This document shows positions 42,632-54,674 of a DNA stretch of 64,000 bases, piece after piece; position 1 is the stretch's first letter; each line of letters begins with the position of its first letter. The notes below the pieces were generated by a model. It worked only from the letters and a program-made list of their open reading frames with translations. It had not been told where the DNA came from and did no database searches. Position numbers and translations under genes: made by a program. This DNA is from Aedes albopictus (lineage: Eukaryota; Arthropoda; Insecta; Diptera; Culicidae), in assembly GCF_035046485.1 (NCBI RefSeq), contig NC_085138.1:41699464-41763463 (forward strand), written 5' to 3'.

Positions 42632-42794
42632 ACCCCTTCAAACATTATTTTTTGATAGCATGCTTCTGGACTGAGATAGAAGCAGGTGAGTATAATTTTT
42701 TGCTAGTGAGTATTCGCAACACTGATCCCAGGTCCTCGGCGTGATAGTCAAGTGTTCTAACCATCACACCAGGTCCGCTCCGTCTAGAGATTTT

Positions 42795-43330
42795 GTGTAA
42801 GTAAATCCTGCACAAACAAAAAAAAATACTAATGAATCTTTGAAAGAATACATGGAAGAACGAGAGAAACTTTAAGAAGCATTAACGGAAAAACTTATGA
42901 TAGAATCCCTGAATAATAAACCTGAAGCAATCCCTGGGTGTGAATAAATCCTTAAAAATACCTGGAGGAACTTCTGAAGAAAATCCCAGAGAAATTTCCA
43001 AAAGAGTCGCATGGGAGTTATATACCTAAAAGATTTTTTTAGGATATTTTTTAAATATTTGGAGCAGTACCTAAAAAATCCTGGCGAAATTCCAACAATT
43101 AATTTTAAAAAGGGTTTTTGGACACGTTTCTGAACTTCTGAAAATTCTGATAAGAACCGTGGAAATATTCTTTCAAAAATCTTTGAAGAAATACTTGAAC
43201 GAATGCAGGCATGAACTTATGTTCAATCCCTGAAGAACCCCAAGGAGGAATTTCTGAAGAAATTCGTGAACGAATGTTTTGAGAAATTTCTTGAGAAACT
43301 CCAGAGAACCATAGTGCACAGTTGAGCTTA
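42795..43330 (+). repeat. 12-bp minisatellite block, forward polarity, diverged
   Basis: Units such as CTGGAGGAACTTCTGAAG are readable between A-rich gaps. It continues the block interrupted by the SINE at 40984. Confidence 0.6.
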
Positions 43331-45748
43331 GAGATCTTCATTGACATTCGGATATCGATCAGCCGTTACTTACCTGTAGAACAGATGCTTCTATACTAGA
43401 CCAAAGTTCTCTTTAGACGTTTGTTACCAGATGTTTCGCCGAAGTTTCTCGTAACACAGCCGGTTTTTGATGTGATAGGAATAGGAGTTGCTGGAAAAAG
43501 GCAAATGATTTATGTAGAAGTAGGGCATAAATGGTATTCAAAAATCAAAACTTGTTTTGTCGAAAAGAAATGAGATCATTTGCATCAGTGCATCAACTCG
43601 ATGGAAATCCTGCTCCAACGCTTGCGTCGAAAGAAAAGCGTGCTACCGAAATCCCCATTACACCGCAGCGGTGGTTGGGATGAAAAAAAAAATGAAACAA
43701 AAACCGTAATGTCGAATGATAAAAAAGAGAGAAAGAGACAGATAGCGAATTAGGTTAGCGGGAGTGACTTGAATGGGAAATCAGTTTTGAGAATGATTTG
43801 ATTGAGTATGGATATGTGTTGTGAAGTGGTCAAATAAATTTAGAAAACATGAAATGTGATAAGTTTTGTATTATGTACCGAATTTCAGCAGCGTTTCCGA
43901 CAATTTAAATAATGGATTCTTTTTAATGTGTTATCCTGCCTTCACCATGCCTTCATTAAGATATGTAACTTGCTATTAGTATATATCCTCAACAGACTTC
44001 AAGCCTTCAGCGTGATAACAGCTGTAAAGCATCTTCGCCGTCCCACGCATAACATAAAACAAATCCACAAATGATAAATCTGACTTTTGAGAATTTACGA
44101 AATTTATATTGATTCCCGGGAAAGAAACCGCCACAATATGTGGCCTCAACCACCCCCGAAGCTTCAACGTGAAGCCGACTTCCTTTTCCCACCGCACCAC
44201 ATACATAAGTACGTGTGCTTCTGATATATCAGACCACCCGCGGTGACATGTTTCATTAAAAGTGCGTCATCAATCTTGAGATGGGGCGAAGGCGGTTCCA
44301 TTGTACAACGAGCTGCCAATCAAAGGCGTGATGCCGAGCACGCATGATGCGTGAAAGAAATCTTTCGCAAACGTTATCACTTGATACCAAATCACGTGAA
44401 GTGAGACAAAACCTTTTATGGCAATATAAATATGGCTTAAAAGAGAAAAATAAAATTCAATTTCTTAAGCAGTGCAGCATTTTTTTATATTTTTGAATTG
44501 AAATTTGAAACAAATTTTCTTGACAACACCATTCATTTCTGGTAGAAGTCATCGTCTTTTTATAGTTATGTTCCAGCTAACTACTCTGTCAATACACGAT
44601 CGCATATGATGTTGGATAGGATGCAAAAGTGGAGACGATATACGCACACTTTACATGCGATTAAATGGAAGCGGGTACGCATATAGCCTCCACTTTAGCA
44701 TCCTATTCAACATCTTATAAGACTTTGTGTGCTGGGTAGTTTGAATTCAGCTTCTCATCATCAAACGGAAACAAGGCAGCCCTTATACCATGGACTACGA
44801 CTGCATCACCTCCACATTTGTGCGACTTGTTAAATTCTTATTTATTTTTTTTTCTTCGCTGTTCTTCTTTTGACAGGGCTAAGACCAATGTAGTACCATT
44901 TCACTTATTCTTATTTTTTTGACAAATGCTACACTGCCGTGAATTGCAAGTCAATTCCATCTGGAAAAAAATAAGTGTTGGGGCTGGTTCGTGATTTCCG
45001 GTAGAATTTCACGTGAGTTCAAACCGCACCTGAGCTGTGGATTTTTCCCCAATTTAACCAATAATTTACCCATCTGTACATATGTACGTTGAGTTATTTG
45101 AAATTCATGATTTTTTGATTTTTTTTCTAGTTTTTAAAAACCTCGATTTTTTTAACCACCCTATCTGAAAATTGGTCACCCTAATGACGAAATAAAAAAA
45201 AAATACGGGTCTAATCATTTTCGACGAACTACGTACCCAACAGGTTTCACTACAATTGGAGTTGCACTATATCGTTTTTCTATGAAATGGCTGTATATCA
45301 AAACCACAACTGCTCATTGTGACATAGTGCTACATATATGGCAATAGATTTTTAACGGTTAGATCAAATAGAATGAAATTTTGACACAATACTCTACAGT
45401 TTTAGAAGAAAAAAGTGATATTTTTAAAGTGTTTATTTGTCCAAGATTCTGAAAAGGAAAGTCTCTTGTTTCAACGATATCTCCGCCAACACTTAACCGA
45501 TGTTGATGAAGTTTTTATGGTATTAGCTATACATAATGTAATATTCCTGGTCAAAAACTCAGCTTTTTTGTTCGCACTCAAAAGTTATACATTATTTTGT
45601 GTACCTTACTTTTATCGAGTTTCGTCTTTATACTCATATACTACATATATGCACCTCAGAGAATAATCCTAAAGATATGTCAATTGACGTATTCCCGGGA
45701 CGATCCTTGGAAGAATTCTTTAAGCTAATCTCGTAAGAGCTTTGAACC
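43331..45748. other. Unassigned DNA with a small hairpin
   Basis: About 2.4 kb without a recognised gene. A 76-codon minus frame (44206-43976) has no known domain. A MITE-like hairpin pairs GATGTTGGATAGGATGCAAA (44608-44634) with its inverse at 44688-44714. The phrase at 45060-45110 repeats, inverted, the one at 35222-35290. Confidence 0.4.
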
Positions 45749-46067
45749 TACAGTGGTACAAATTCGTTTGAACGCACTTGATTTTTGAAGGGTAAATTTT
45801 ACTTGAAGGTCATCTGTATTTTATCGGTACATATTTTGATAGACAATCACGTAATATAATATCTGCACGAGTAACAGAGAATTCTTTTCAATTCGATTTA
45901 TTTTTATGGCACTTTTTTCGCTTTTTACACAATTGTAATTGACAAATTATTTTACATTTTTGCCTTTCTCGTACACTAAGTGTTCACTCCAAAAATGACT
46001 TTTTGATAGAAAGCCCGGAGGGTCAAATCACATATACCAATCGACTCAGCTCGACAAATTGAGGTGA

Positions 46068-46134
46068 TGTCTGTGTGTGTGTATGTATGTGTGTATGTGT
46101 GTGCGTGTGTGTGTGTGTGTCTGTATGTGTGTGT
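46068..46134 (+). repeat. GT microsatellite
   Basis: A (GT)n tract broken by A and C substitutions (gtgtgtgt, gtatgtatgtgtg), about 65 bp long, at the left edge of the ~154-bp array. Confidence 0.95.
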
Positions 46135-46169
46135 ACAAAAAAACTCACATCACATTTTGGCAGTAAACC

Positions 46170-48420
46170 TCATCCGATTTCATTGACCGACGGTTCATTC
46201 GACGCGGAATCTGGTCCCATTGTTTCCTATTGAAAATGGTTCGGATCGGTTCAGCCGTTCCGGAGATATGGCCATTTAGGTGTTCCGGAACGGTACCGCA
46301 GGAAGGGACCAGATATGAAAATGCATCAAACCTATGCATGCGACACATCAAACCACGGCATTTTCGATAACCTGATGAGCGGTAAGCAGAAAAATAGTCT
46401 AAGACCATATCTGAACCGGTAGTGTTCCCGAACCGGTTCTGGGCGTCCCGCTGGAAGTGGCCAAACATATAATTGTACCCTTGATTGTACCAAACCCATG
46501 CAAGCGACACATCAAACCACAGCATTTTAGATGACCTGATGGACAATGAGCAGGAAAACCATCTCAGACCATATCTGAACCGGTAGTGTTCCGGAACCGG
46601 TTCTAGTCGTCCCGCTGGGAGTGGCCAAATATACAATTGAACCAAACCCATGCATGCGACACATCAAACCACGGCATTTTCGATAACCTGATGAGCGGTA
46701 AGCAGGAAAATAGTCTCAGATCATATCTGAACCGGTAGTGTTCCGAAACCGGTTCTAGGTGTCCCGCTGGAAGTGGCCAAATATACAATTGAACCAAACC
46801 CATGCATGCGGCACATCAATTCACGGCATTTTCGATGACCTGGTGGATAATGAGCAGGAAAATCATCTCAGACCATATCTGAACCGGTAGTGTTCCGGAA
46901 CCGGTTCTAGGCGCCCCGCTAGAAGTGGCCAAATATACAATTGAACCAAACCCATACATTCGACACATCAAACCACGGCATTTTCGATGACCTGATGGAC
47001 AATGAGCAGGAAAACCATCTCAGACCATATCTGAACCAGTAGTGTTCCGGAACCCGTTCCGGGGTTCCCGCCGAAGTGGTTAAATCTGAAAGAGAAACAA
47101 ACCCGTACATGCGTCACATCAAATAGCGGCTTTTTAGATTACCTAATGAACGGCCAGCAAGTGTTTTGGAATCGGTTTTGAAGGGCCGGAAGAGGCCAAA
47201 TGTAAAAGTAAACCTAATCCAGGCATGTGATATCAAATCGTGGCTTTTGCGATAACCTGATGAACAGTTAGCTCGAAAATAGCCTTACGTCACACTAGAT
47301 ACAACTGGTAGTGTTCCGAAATTGGTTCCGAGAGTCCCGTCGAAATTGTCAAACCCTGCATGTGACACCTTCAATTTGCAGCGTTTTTGGTTAACCGATG
47401 AGCAGCTAACAAGACAATAATGTTAGACCATATTTGGTTCAGCCGGTAGTTACCCGGAATCAGATCCGGGTAGTAAAATGTAAAATTTAACCAAACCCAT
47501 GGATGCGGTACATCAAATCACGACCAGTCTTGTAAATATTCGACACTTTTTACTACCTTCATTTCGTAGCCGCAGTCGGCTTTGTTACATTCGTGCGCTA
47601 TCGTTACCTCTTACATACACACAACACGAGCAGTAGAACGAAGATCAATAAACATAAGAAAGGGTCAAATCAATGTCATCTGACACGATGACATGTGTCT
47701 AATTCTAGCTTTACGCATAGATTTTCAGCCAATTCCGATTATGAATGTTAATATTAGTTTATTATTGCATGTTGCATTGAATGCGACACACAGATGGGCA
47801 ACATAGCTCTTATTATGGAAGAAGACAGGAATAACAAAAGCCGAACCGTCTCCCGAAGCCGCTATCGTGGTGAAGTGCATTCGTTTGACATTTTTGTGTC
47901 GAACAGTAGTTTGATTGCTTGTGGTGCGAATGTCGGAGACAAAAGAGGCCGAATATCGACGAAAAGGTTCAAATGACTGTGATCTCTAACAAGACTGATC
48001 ACGACTTATCGACAACCCTATGGAAAAATAGGGTCAGACCACATTAGATTCCCGGTAGTGTTGCGGGTTCAGCTGTGCCATCGGCAGTGGTTAGAAGTAA
48101 AAGTGAAGCAAACCCATTCATGCGATATATCAAATCGCGGTGATTAGGTAAAGGTGAATAAATAGCAATAAAATATTCTCAGACCATAATTGGGACAATC
48201 GGTAGTGTCATGGTCCATGACTCATGGAATCAGATCCGGCTATCCCACCGGAAATTACCAAATATAAAAATGAACCAAACCCATACATACGACACATCAG
48301 ATCGCAGATTTTTTGATAATCTAATGAACGGTTAGCAAGAAAATATTCTTAGATCACATTAGAGACTAACTGTTGTGTAGCAGAACCAACATTCATGTGA
48401 AAAATTAAATCGTGGCTTTG
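46170..48420 (-). repeat. ~154-bp tandem satellite (CCGGTAGTGTTCCGGAACCG unit)
   Basis: The phrase 'accaaacccatgcatgcgac' recurs near 46489, 46638, 46793 and 46947, giving a spacing of about 150-155 bp. Each unit also has 'gaaccggtagtgttccgg' and 'ccgctggaagtggcc'. Units are similar to each other at 46300-47060 and increasingly diverged to 48420. Minus-strand frames (46145-46651, 46603-46803, 46919-47110) are translations of the unit, repeating residues such as GLRWFSCSLSIRSSKM. Confidence 0.88.
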
Positions 48421-49447
48421 TTTAATGGCCTGAAAAACATTAGGTATGAACAACAGTGACGAATAGGTCTAAGTTCTCATATATGAGAACAAAATATAGA
48501 CAAAACTTGAGCGATCTCATCAAATCGTACCATTTCAGATTCCTAAGATGTAAATTTATAGCAGGACGGGTCAACGTTGAATGGAAAAATAAAAATTTGA
48601 TCGCGTCAACAGAAGATGGTGGCTGTTTTAAGGAATTTTGAGCTCTAAAACTATGTAAAATAAGTGTATTTGGTATGGGAAATATGTTCGGAGTCCACCA
48701 GAGTGTCCAAGATAGCAGTCCAAAGTCCAAGATAATGGCCCAGTGTTCAAGTTAGCGCCTATTTTATAGGATTTTTAATTCTTGCATTATGGGCATATTT
48801 TGTATGAAAATATGTCCAGAATTCAAAATTTGTAATCAGAAAACCCAAGCTGTGCGCTGTTTCACAAGGTTTGAGTTTGAATGGGGAAGAATGCCGGTCT
48901 TCGTCCAAAACTGGTAACCAGAAAATCATAAACGACATGCTAAAATTCAATACGGCGACTATTTTATGTAATTTTAGGTACAGAGTCCAAAAATGAATAC
49001 CAGAACATCCAAGATGGTGTCTCAATGTTCAAAATGGCGGCTAGTTTAGTTGGGGTAGATATCCGGAGCCATAAAATGATGACCGGAAAATCTAAAATGA
49101 CGTTTCAAAATTTTGCGGCTTCATGAGACTTGTTTGGTTTGAGTTTTGGATCGTTGTCTGAATATTGGATGTTATGCTAATATAAAATGTATCCATATTG
49201 AGTAGTTTTAGCAAGCAGTTTTCATTTTGTATTTATGTCAATGTCATAAACATGTCGCTCGAGTTTTGTTGAAAGGATTTTTAAAGCACGAGAAAGGCAC
49301 CATCACCGCTAGGTGGATTAATTAGGGTTTTTTTATATCAATATACATTTCTACAAGTACCATCACCAGTGATAGAGCGCTATTATCATAAATTTTAATA
49401 GAAAATTATTTGAGAAGTATGTGCGTTAAAACGAATTTGTAGCACTG
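48421..49447. other. Unassigned part of the mariner-like composite
   Basis: AT-rich sequence with repeated 'ccaagatrgyg' and 'ttcaaaatggcgg' phrases, probably very old repeat units. No protein domain. It ends with the inner (49289) and outer (49447) inverted-repeat ends. Confidence 0.4.
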
Positions 49448-49449
49448 TA

Positions 49450-49800
49450 TCTTTGGAGGAAATCTTCAAGGTATCCCTTGAAGGGAATCCCTACAGAAAT
49501 TCTTGAAGAATTTCCTGGAGGTATTTCCGGAGATCTCTCAAATAATGGAATCCTTGGAATCAATCTTTAACTCACCTGAAGGAACTACGGAACGAGTTAC
49601 TGGAATATATTCAAAAAGAAATGTCTAGAGGAATTTAAGAAGGAATTCCTGGTACATTGAAAAAAATCCAGGAGGAATCTCTGAGAGAATATTTGAAAGA
49701 GCCTTACATGAGTGAATTCCGGGAGGAATGTCTGAAAATGCCTGGAGGAATAATTGGAAGGAATCCTAGGATAAGTCCTACAGCAATCGTTGGCAACCCT
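49450..49800 (+). repeat. 12-bp minisatellite block, forward polarity
   Basis: Forward units start directly after the mariner-like right end and also precede its left end (45690-45720, CTTGGAAGAATTC), which suggests insertion into the array. 49800-50110 is an unassigned A-rich segment with GTGGGGCTTAAAAAA. Confidence 0.7.
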
Positions 49801-50109
49801 TGAGTAGGGTGGGGCTTAAAAAATTTAAAAAAAAATTAAAAAATCTTTCCGACACATGATTTCCCAAGTGGAAAGTGGTCAACTTGTCGAAATAAGTGAG
49901 CTGTACAAAAATGAACGATTTCGGTTGATATTAGGGGTGGCGCAAAGGGTTCAAGTGAAATTTTTACTAGAACAAACTTTCAAAAGACATTTCAAATTTA
50001 ATTTTCAAACTTATTTTTTTCAGACTAAATCGGAATATCTCGAAAACCAGTGGAGATATTGCAATTTTGAGCACAACTTTGACCCAATTGGGTTCTAGAA
50101 TCACAGATT

Positions 50110-52400
50110 TAGTCAAGAAAAATCCTTGAATTAATTCAAAAACGTATGCAGGAATTCGTGGAGACCTCCCTGGAGAAATTCTTGGTTGATGATGGAAGGA
50201 TTTTTGAAATTCACGAACGAATCCTTTTGAAGGGATCCCGAGATAAATTTCTGGAAGAAACACTAGCGGAATTCCTGAAACAATCCCTGGAAAAATTCCC
50301 TTAGCAATCTTTGAGGGGATACCTGGAAAAAATCCCTGGAGAAAGACATGGGTGAACTTCTGAGAGAATTCCTGGAAGGAACTCATGGGGATATTCCTGC
50401 AAGAATTCCTGGAGAAATCTCAAGAGGAATTGTTGTGGCAATTTGTGAAGGAGTATGTGGAAGATTTCCCAATTTTTTCTGAAAGTATTCCAGGAGCAAT
50501 CTGATTAAATTCTTTGAGGAATTTCTGAAGAAATTGCTTTAAAAAATCCTGGAAGATTTCCTGGTGGAATGCCTGGAAGAATTTCTGGAAAATTTTTTGG
50601 AGGAATCCCTGGAAAAGCTCCTGGAAAAATCTCTGGAAATACTACTGGAGAAACTCCTGGAGAAACTTCTGGAGTAATCTCTAACACAATTCCATGAGGA
50701 ATATATGGCAGAATTCCTGATTAAATGCTTGGAGGAATATCTAATTGAATTCCCGGAGAAATTTCAGGAAGAATCCCTGGGTATTTAAAAAAAAATCCTT
50801 GAGGAATTCCTGGAGGATTTCCTGGAAGAGTTCCTGAATAAATTCTTGGAGGCATCGCAGAAAAAAATCCTGAAGGTATCTCCAGAGGAATACCTGGAGG
50901 GATTCCTGGAGAAATTCCTGAAGAATTGCAAAGAGGAATGCCAGGAGGATTTCCTGGAAGTACTCCTACAGGAATCCTTGGAGAGATCGCAAGAGGGATC
51001 CCTGGAAGAAATCTTGGAAGAATCCCTGGAGGAGAAATTCGTAGATAAATTTCTGGAGGAATCCCTGGAGAAGATCTTGTAGGAACCTGGAAAAATCCTA
51101 GAGGAATTTCTTGAAAAATTTTTGAAGGCAAACATGGGGGGTTTCCTGGTGAAATTCCTGGAACAATTTCTGAAGGAATCCAAAGAGTGTTTTCTGAAGA
51201 AGTTCCCGGAGGTAATACGGAAGAAATCACAGAAGGAATTCTAGGAAATATCCTGAAGGGATTCCTGGACGAATGCTTGGAGGAACACCTGGTGGAATTT
51301 TGTAAGGAATTCCTGGAGCAATTCCTGGAGGAGTCCCTGGAGGCATTCCTGCAGGATTGTCTGGAGAAATCGCTGGAGAAATGCTTAGAGGAATCTTCCT
51401 AGAGGAGCACCTGGAGGAATATTTGGAGGAGTTTTAGGAGAAATTCTTGGAGGAATAACTTATACAATTTCTGGAGGAATCGCTGGACAAAGCCCTGAAG
51501 GAATGCCTGGATGAATCCGTAGAGGAATCCCTGGGAAAATTCATGGAGAAATTCCTGGAGGATCACCTGAAGGAATGGCTGATAGAATCCCTGGAGGCAT
51601 TTCAGAAGGAGTTCCTGAAGGAATTCCTGGAGATTACCCTAGAGGGTTCGTTTGAGTAATTCCTAAATGAATCTCTGTAGGAATGCCTGGAAGAATTATT
51701 GAAGGGATACCTAAAAGAATTCCTGTAAAAGACCCTGAAGCAATTTTTGGAGGAATCCCTGGAGAAATGCCTGTAGAATTCCTGGAGTAATCTCTTGAGA
51801 ACATCCTGGAGGAATCTCTAGCGGGATTTCTGGAGGAACCCCTGGAGAAGTTCCTGGCGAAATGCGTAGAGGAATTTCTGGAGGAATATCTAGAAGAACT
51901 TCTGGAGGAATCTTTAGAGGAATTCCTAGAAGATTGTTTATAAGAGCGTTCTCTGGAAGAAATCCTTGCATTCCTAAGAAAATCCTTAAAAAACCCTGTA
52001 GAATTCCAGAAGGAAGTCCAGTAGAAATCTCAAGTAGAATTCCTTAATGAAACCGTGGCGGATATGTGAATCCTAGTGAATCCCTGGATGAAGTTTTGAA
52101 AAAAATATGAATCCTGGAAGCAATCCCATAAGGAATTCTTTGGTAATCCCAGAGAAGCTTTTTAAACGACTTCCTGAAATACTCTAATGAAATCCGTGTC
52201 TGCAGTTATTTCTAGACGAATTGTTAAAGGAAATTCTTAAAGGAGTTTTTGTACAAAATTTAAAAGGAAATTCTGAAATCTCTGGTAAAAAATTCTGAAA
52301 GAATTCCTGAGAGAAATTCCTCATGAAATGCTTTGAACGATTTCAGATGGAATTATCGAAACAATCTCTTGTGGAATTGTTGCGAGAGGTGCTTCTTGAG
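50110..52400 (+). repeat. 12-bp minisatellite, longest block (~2.3 kb), forward
   Basis: The most extensive array in the window. Units at 50800-51650 are close to consensus and hold register for long runs. Minus-strand frames of 169 and 132 codons (51230-50721, 51183-50785) and plus frames (50846-51082) are open because the unit lacks stops. No start-site, composition or domain argument supports a protein. Confidence 0.88.
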
Positions 52401-53289
52401 GCAAACGGTGTACCGACTCTCACAGCAAAACACGACAATTACTGTCTCAGTTAGCTAAAAAGCTAAAAATAAAGTATATTATGCTACATAAATACATTTA
52501 CCTTATAATTAGCTTACAATTTCGGTGACCTGTCACGGGAACACCTCCTCGCTATACTGATAATCCCTATTCATTATTCAATAAGCATTTTTTCTCGTCT
52601 AGCTGTATAGCATTCAACCACAGGGGTTCTCAAGGGTTATTTTTGTAGTCTTAAAATTAAAGATACGCGACTATGCGTAACAGGAATTCTTGAAGAAATA
52701 TATGGAAAAATCCCTGAAATAAAATCTCTGAAAAAATAGGGTACTGGTTCCCTTATTAAGCATGTGGCTCACATTTTCGTCCTACGAAAAACAAAGGATT
52801 CAAACGTTGTTTGTTTTGTTTCTTATTTTTGTATTTTTTGTTAGGAGTGAGCACGTATGAAAACAGAAAGAACGGAATCAATCGGTGCCGTAATCGCTAG
52901 TTTTCGAATAGGATGAATATGGGAGCGTGAGATTACTGATGGAACACATACCCTACTTGCAGAAATATCTAAAGGATCTATGGTGAAACTTCTTTGGAAA
53001 TCCCTGGAGGACAAAAACAGTGGAACAATCACTGGAGGAATATTTAAAGATATTCCAGGATAAATTCCTGGAAGAATTTGTGGAAGAGTAATCCATGATG
53101 GAGCCACTGCAGAAAACGATGTGAAAATTCTGAAGGAATTCTATGATGCATCCTTACAGAAGTATCTGTACAAAATTTCTGAAAAAAAACTGTGATGAAT
53201 TCCTGAAGCTTTTCTTGGAATAACCCCTGGAATACCCACTCTCGGAAATCCGCAAGATGTCCATGGAGAAATTCACGAAGAAGAAATGT
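52401..53289. other. Unassigned DNA with sparse minisatellite
   Basis: 52401-52680 is unassigned. CAGGGGTTCTCAAGGG at 52621 resembles a hAT end, but no partner was found. 52680-52740 and 52970-53289 contain diverged forward minisatellite units. Confidence 0.4.
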
Positions 53290-53479
53290 GTGGAGCGGAC
53301 CTGTTGTGATGGTTAGAACACTTGACCATCACGCTGAGGACTTGGGATCGAATCCCACTCCCGACAAACTCACAAAATGTGGGTTATTCCTTCGGAAGGG
53401 AAGTAAAGCTTGGGTCCCGAGATGAACTAGCCTAGGGCTAAAAATCTCGTTAATACAGATAAAAAAAGAGAAGAAATGT
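53279..53479 (+). mobile_element. tRNA-derived SINE, complete, 11-bp duplication
   Basis: The SINE is 53290-53468, flanked by AGAAGAAATGT (53279-53289 and 53469-53479). It starts TGGAGCGGACCTGTTGTGAT (A-box region) with the B box GGATCGAATCCC near 53345, and ends CTCGTTAATACAGATAAAAA. It is the only plus-strand copy of this family here and is free of insertions, so it serves as the reference for the split copy at 40984. Confidence 0.9.
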
Positions 53480-54526
53480 CGTGAGCAAATTCTTGAAGGA
53501 ATTCCTGGAGAAGTTCTTGCAGAAATACCTGAAAAAAAAAAATCAGACGATTTCCCTGAAGAAATTTATAAAAAAAAATGGCACGTTGTTTTAGTATTCC
53601 ATGAATAAAAATCACAAAATTCAGCCATACAACCAAATTGTTTTCGTAAAATTCTAAGATTAGATTGAAGGAGTTCTAATAGAAAATACTTCACGAATTT
53701 TTTTGTGTGTTTCGGGTTTTGGAAAAAGCTAGATAATTATGGATAAAATCCTAAATAATTATTAAATAATATATTTCATGAGAGAATTTTTCAGTAATTC
53801 TTAATAATTTTGAACCCTCAAGTTCTCCTATTCAAATTTAGGATAAATGACCAAAATTCACTGTAAATTCTCCAAAAAATAGAGCTGAAATTGGAACTCC
53901 ATTCTTGATGTGTGCTGTTGTTCATATTTGCTGTTACATGGTTGACAAAAATAATCGAAATTGCGTAGGGAATTGATCTATGAGGTCTGGCTAAAACACA
54001 TAACGCAGCGAAACAAAATTACCGTCGAACCATGTGTATTCTTCGTCCTAATCCTGGCTTTGCAACTCCCGAAAAACAAACACAGTACCACACCTGCGAT
54101 GGCTCACATTTGCACCCGGTGGAAATCATATCGAACCGCAATAACCCATAATTGTATGCTAAAACGGGGTAATTCAATTGTGCGGCAATCAGTGGTAAAC
54201 GCATTGACCTCCGCAATGCGTTCATTTTTGTTGCCCCATTAGTGGTGGTCGTCGCCGGTCTGGTAGATAAAATGAATTTGGGGGGATTGAAACAGTCAAG
54301 TATTAGATTATGTTTTTACACGTCAAACAATGTGATTCAGTGTACACGCTACCCGAGTAGAAATGTTGAAAAAAAACTCATTTGCTGTAGGAAAGTTCGA
54401 TTTCTTAGAACTTTTAACCTTTGTCTTTGAGCTGAGGCATTCCACGGACCAGCACGAATCCATTGTAATCGATGTTTTTTAATCTACTTGATATTTTTGT
54501 ATACTATTCCTCTTTATGTGAGAAAC
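53480..54526. other. Minisatellite remnant, then unassigned DNA
   Basis: 53480-53580 is forward minisatellite. The remainder shows no element ends or protein domain. Frames on both strands at 53961-54242 overlap and are not recognised. Confidence 0.35.
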
Positions 54527-54674
54527 CATTTTTTCATATCAAAAGTTCATATTTTGTCTCGACTAACTTTCAAATAGGGCCAATGAAAAAATGGAACACA
54601 AGCAAATAAAAAATTATAACACGGACACGGCTTGTTCGATCGGAAAGGTGTCTTCAGCAAAGTTATAGAACAAC

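Larger units (their letters stand above)
41114..42732. mobile_element. hAT-like element (1603 bp) carrying a PHD-finger ORF
   Basis: The element spans 41122-42724. Exact 8-bp duplications ATCCCAGG (41114-41121, 42725-42732) flank ends that begin CAGTGTTGCGAATACTCAC, with an inverted repeat of about 83 bp. CAGTG ends and 8-bp duplications are hAT characters. There is no hAT transposase; instead it holds one complete minus-strand ORF (41498-42199) and a long hairpin (42426-42631). The host SINE is repaired exactly when one duplication is removed, which proves mobility. Confidence 0.88.
40984..42794 (-). mobile_element. tRNA-derived SINE split by a hAT-like element
   Basis: The SINE halves are 40997-41121 (3' part, minus orientation) and 42725-42781 (tRNA-like head), together equivalent to the copies at 29752 and 53290. 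The outer 13-bp duplication GTCTAGAGATTTT is at 40984-40996 and 42782-42794. The hAT-like element entered within the B-box region and duplicated ATCCCAGG. Confidence 0.88.
45749..49449. mobile_element. Mariner-like outer element enclosing a satellite array (3.7 kb)
   Basis: TA at 45749 and 49448 flanks ends CAGTGGTACAAATTCGTTTG and the inverse of CAGTGCTACAAATTCGTTTT, an inverted repeat of about 27 bp with few mismatches. TA duplications and CAGTG ends suit Tc1/mariner elements. Inside, a second inverted pair, TGCCTTTCTCGT (45960) and ACGAGAAAGGCA (49289), bounds the tandem array. No transposase remains. Confidence 0.7.

Noticed and set aside
43976..44206. 76-codon minus frame as a small host gene
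   Set aside because: No recognisable domain, and a second frame overlaps it; support is too weak.
46145..47110. Three minus frames with repeated residues GLRWFSCSLSIRSSKM
   Set aside because: They repeat at the satellite period of about 154 bp and have no domain, so they are satellite translations.
50721..51230. 169-codon minus frame rich in Pro, Gly and Ile
   Set aside because: PGIP-type translation of the same minisatellite; the overlapping frames are equally open.
52621..52636. hAT-like end CAGGGGTTCTCAAGGG
   Set aside because: No inverse partner and no 8-bp duplication was found nearby.
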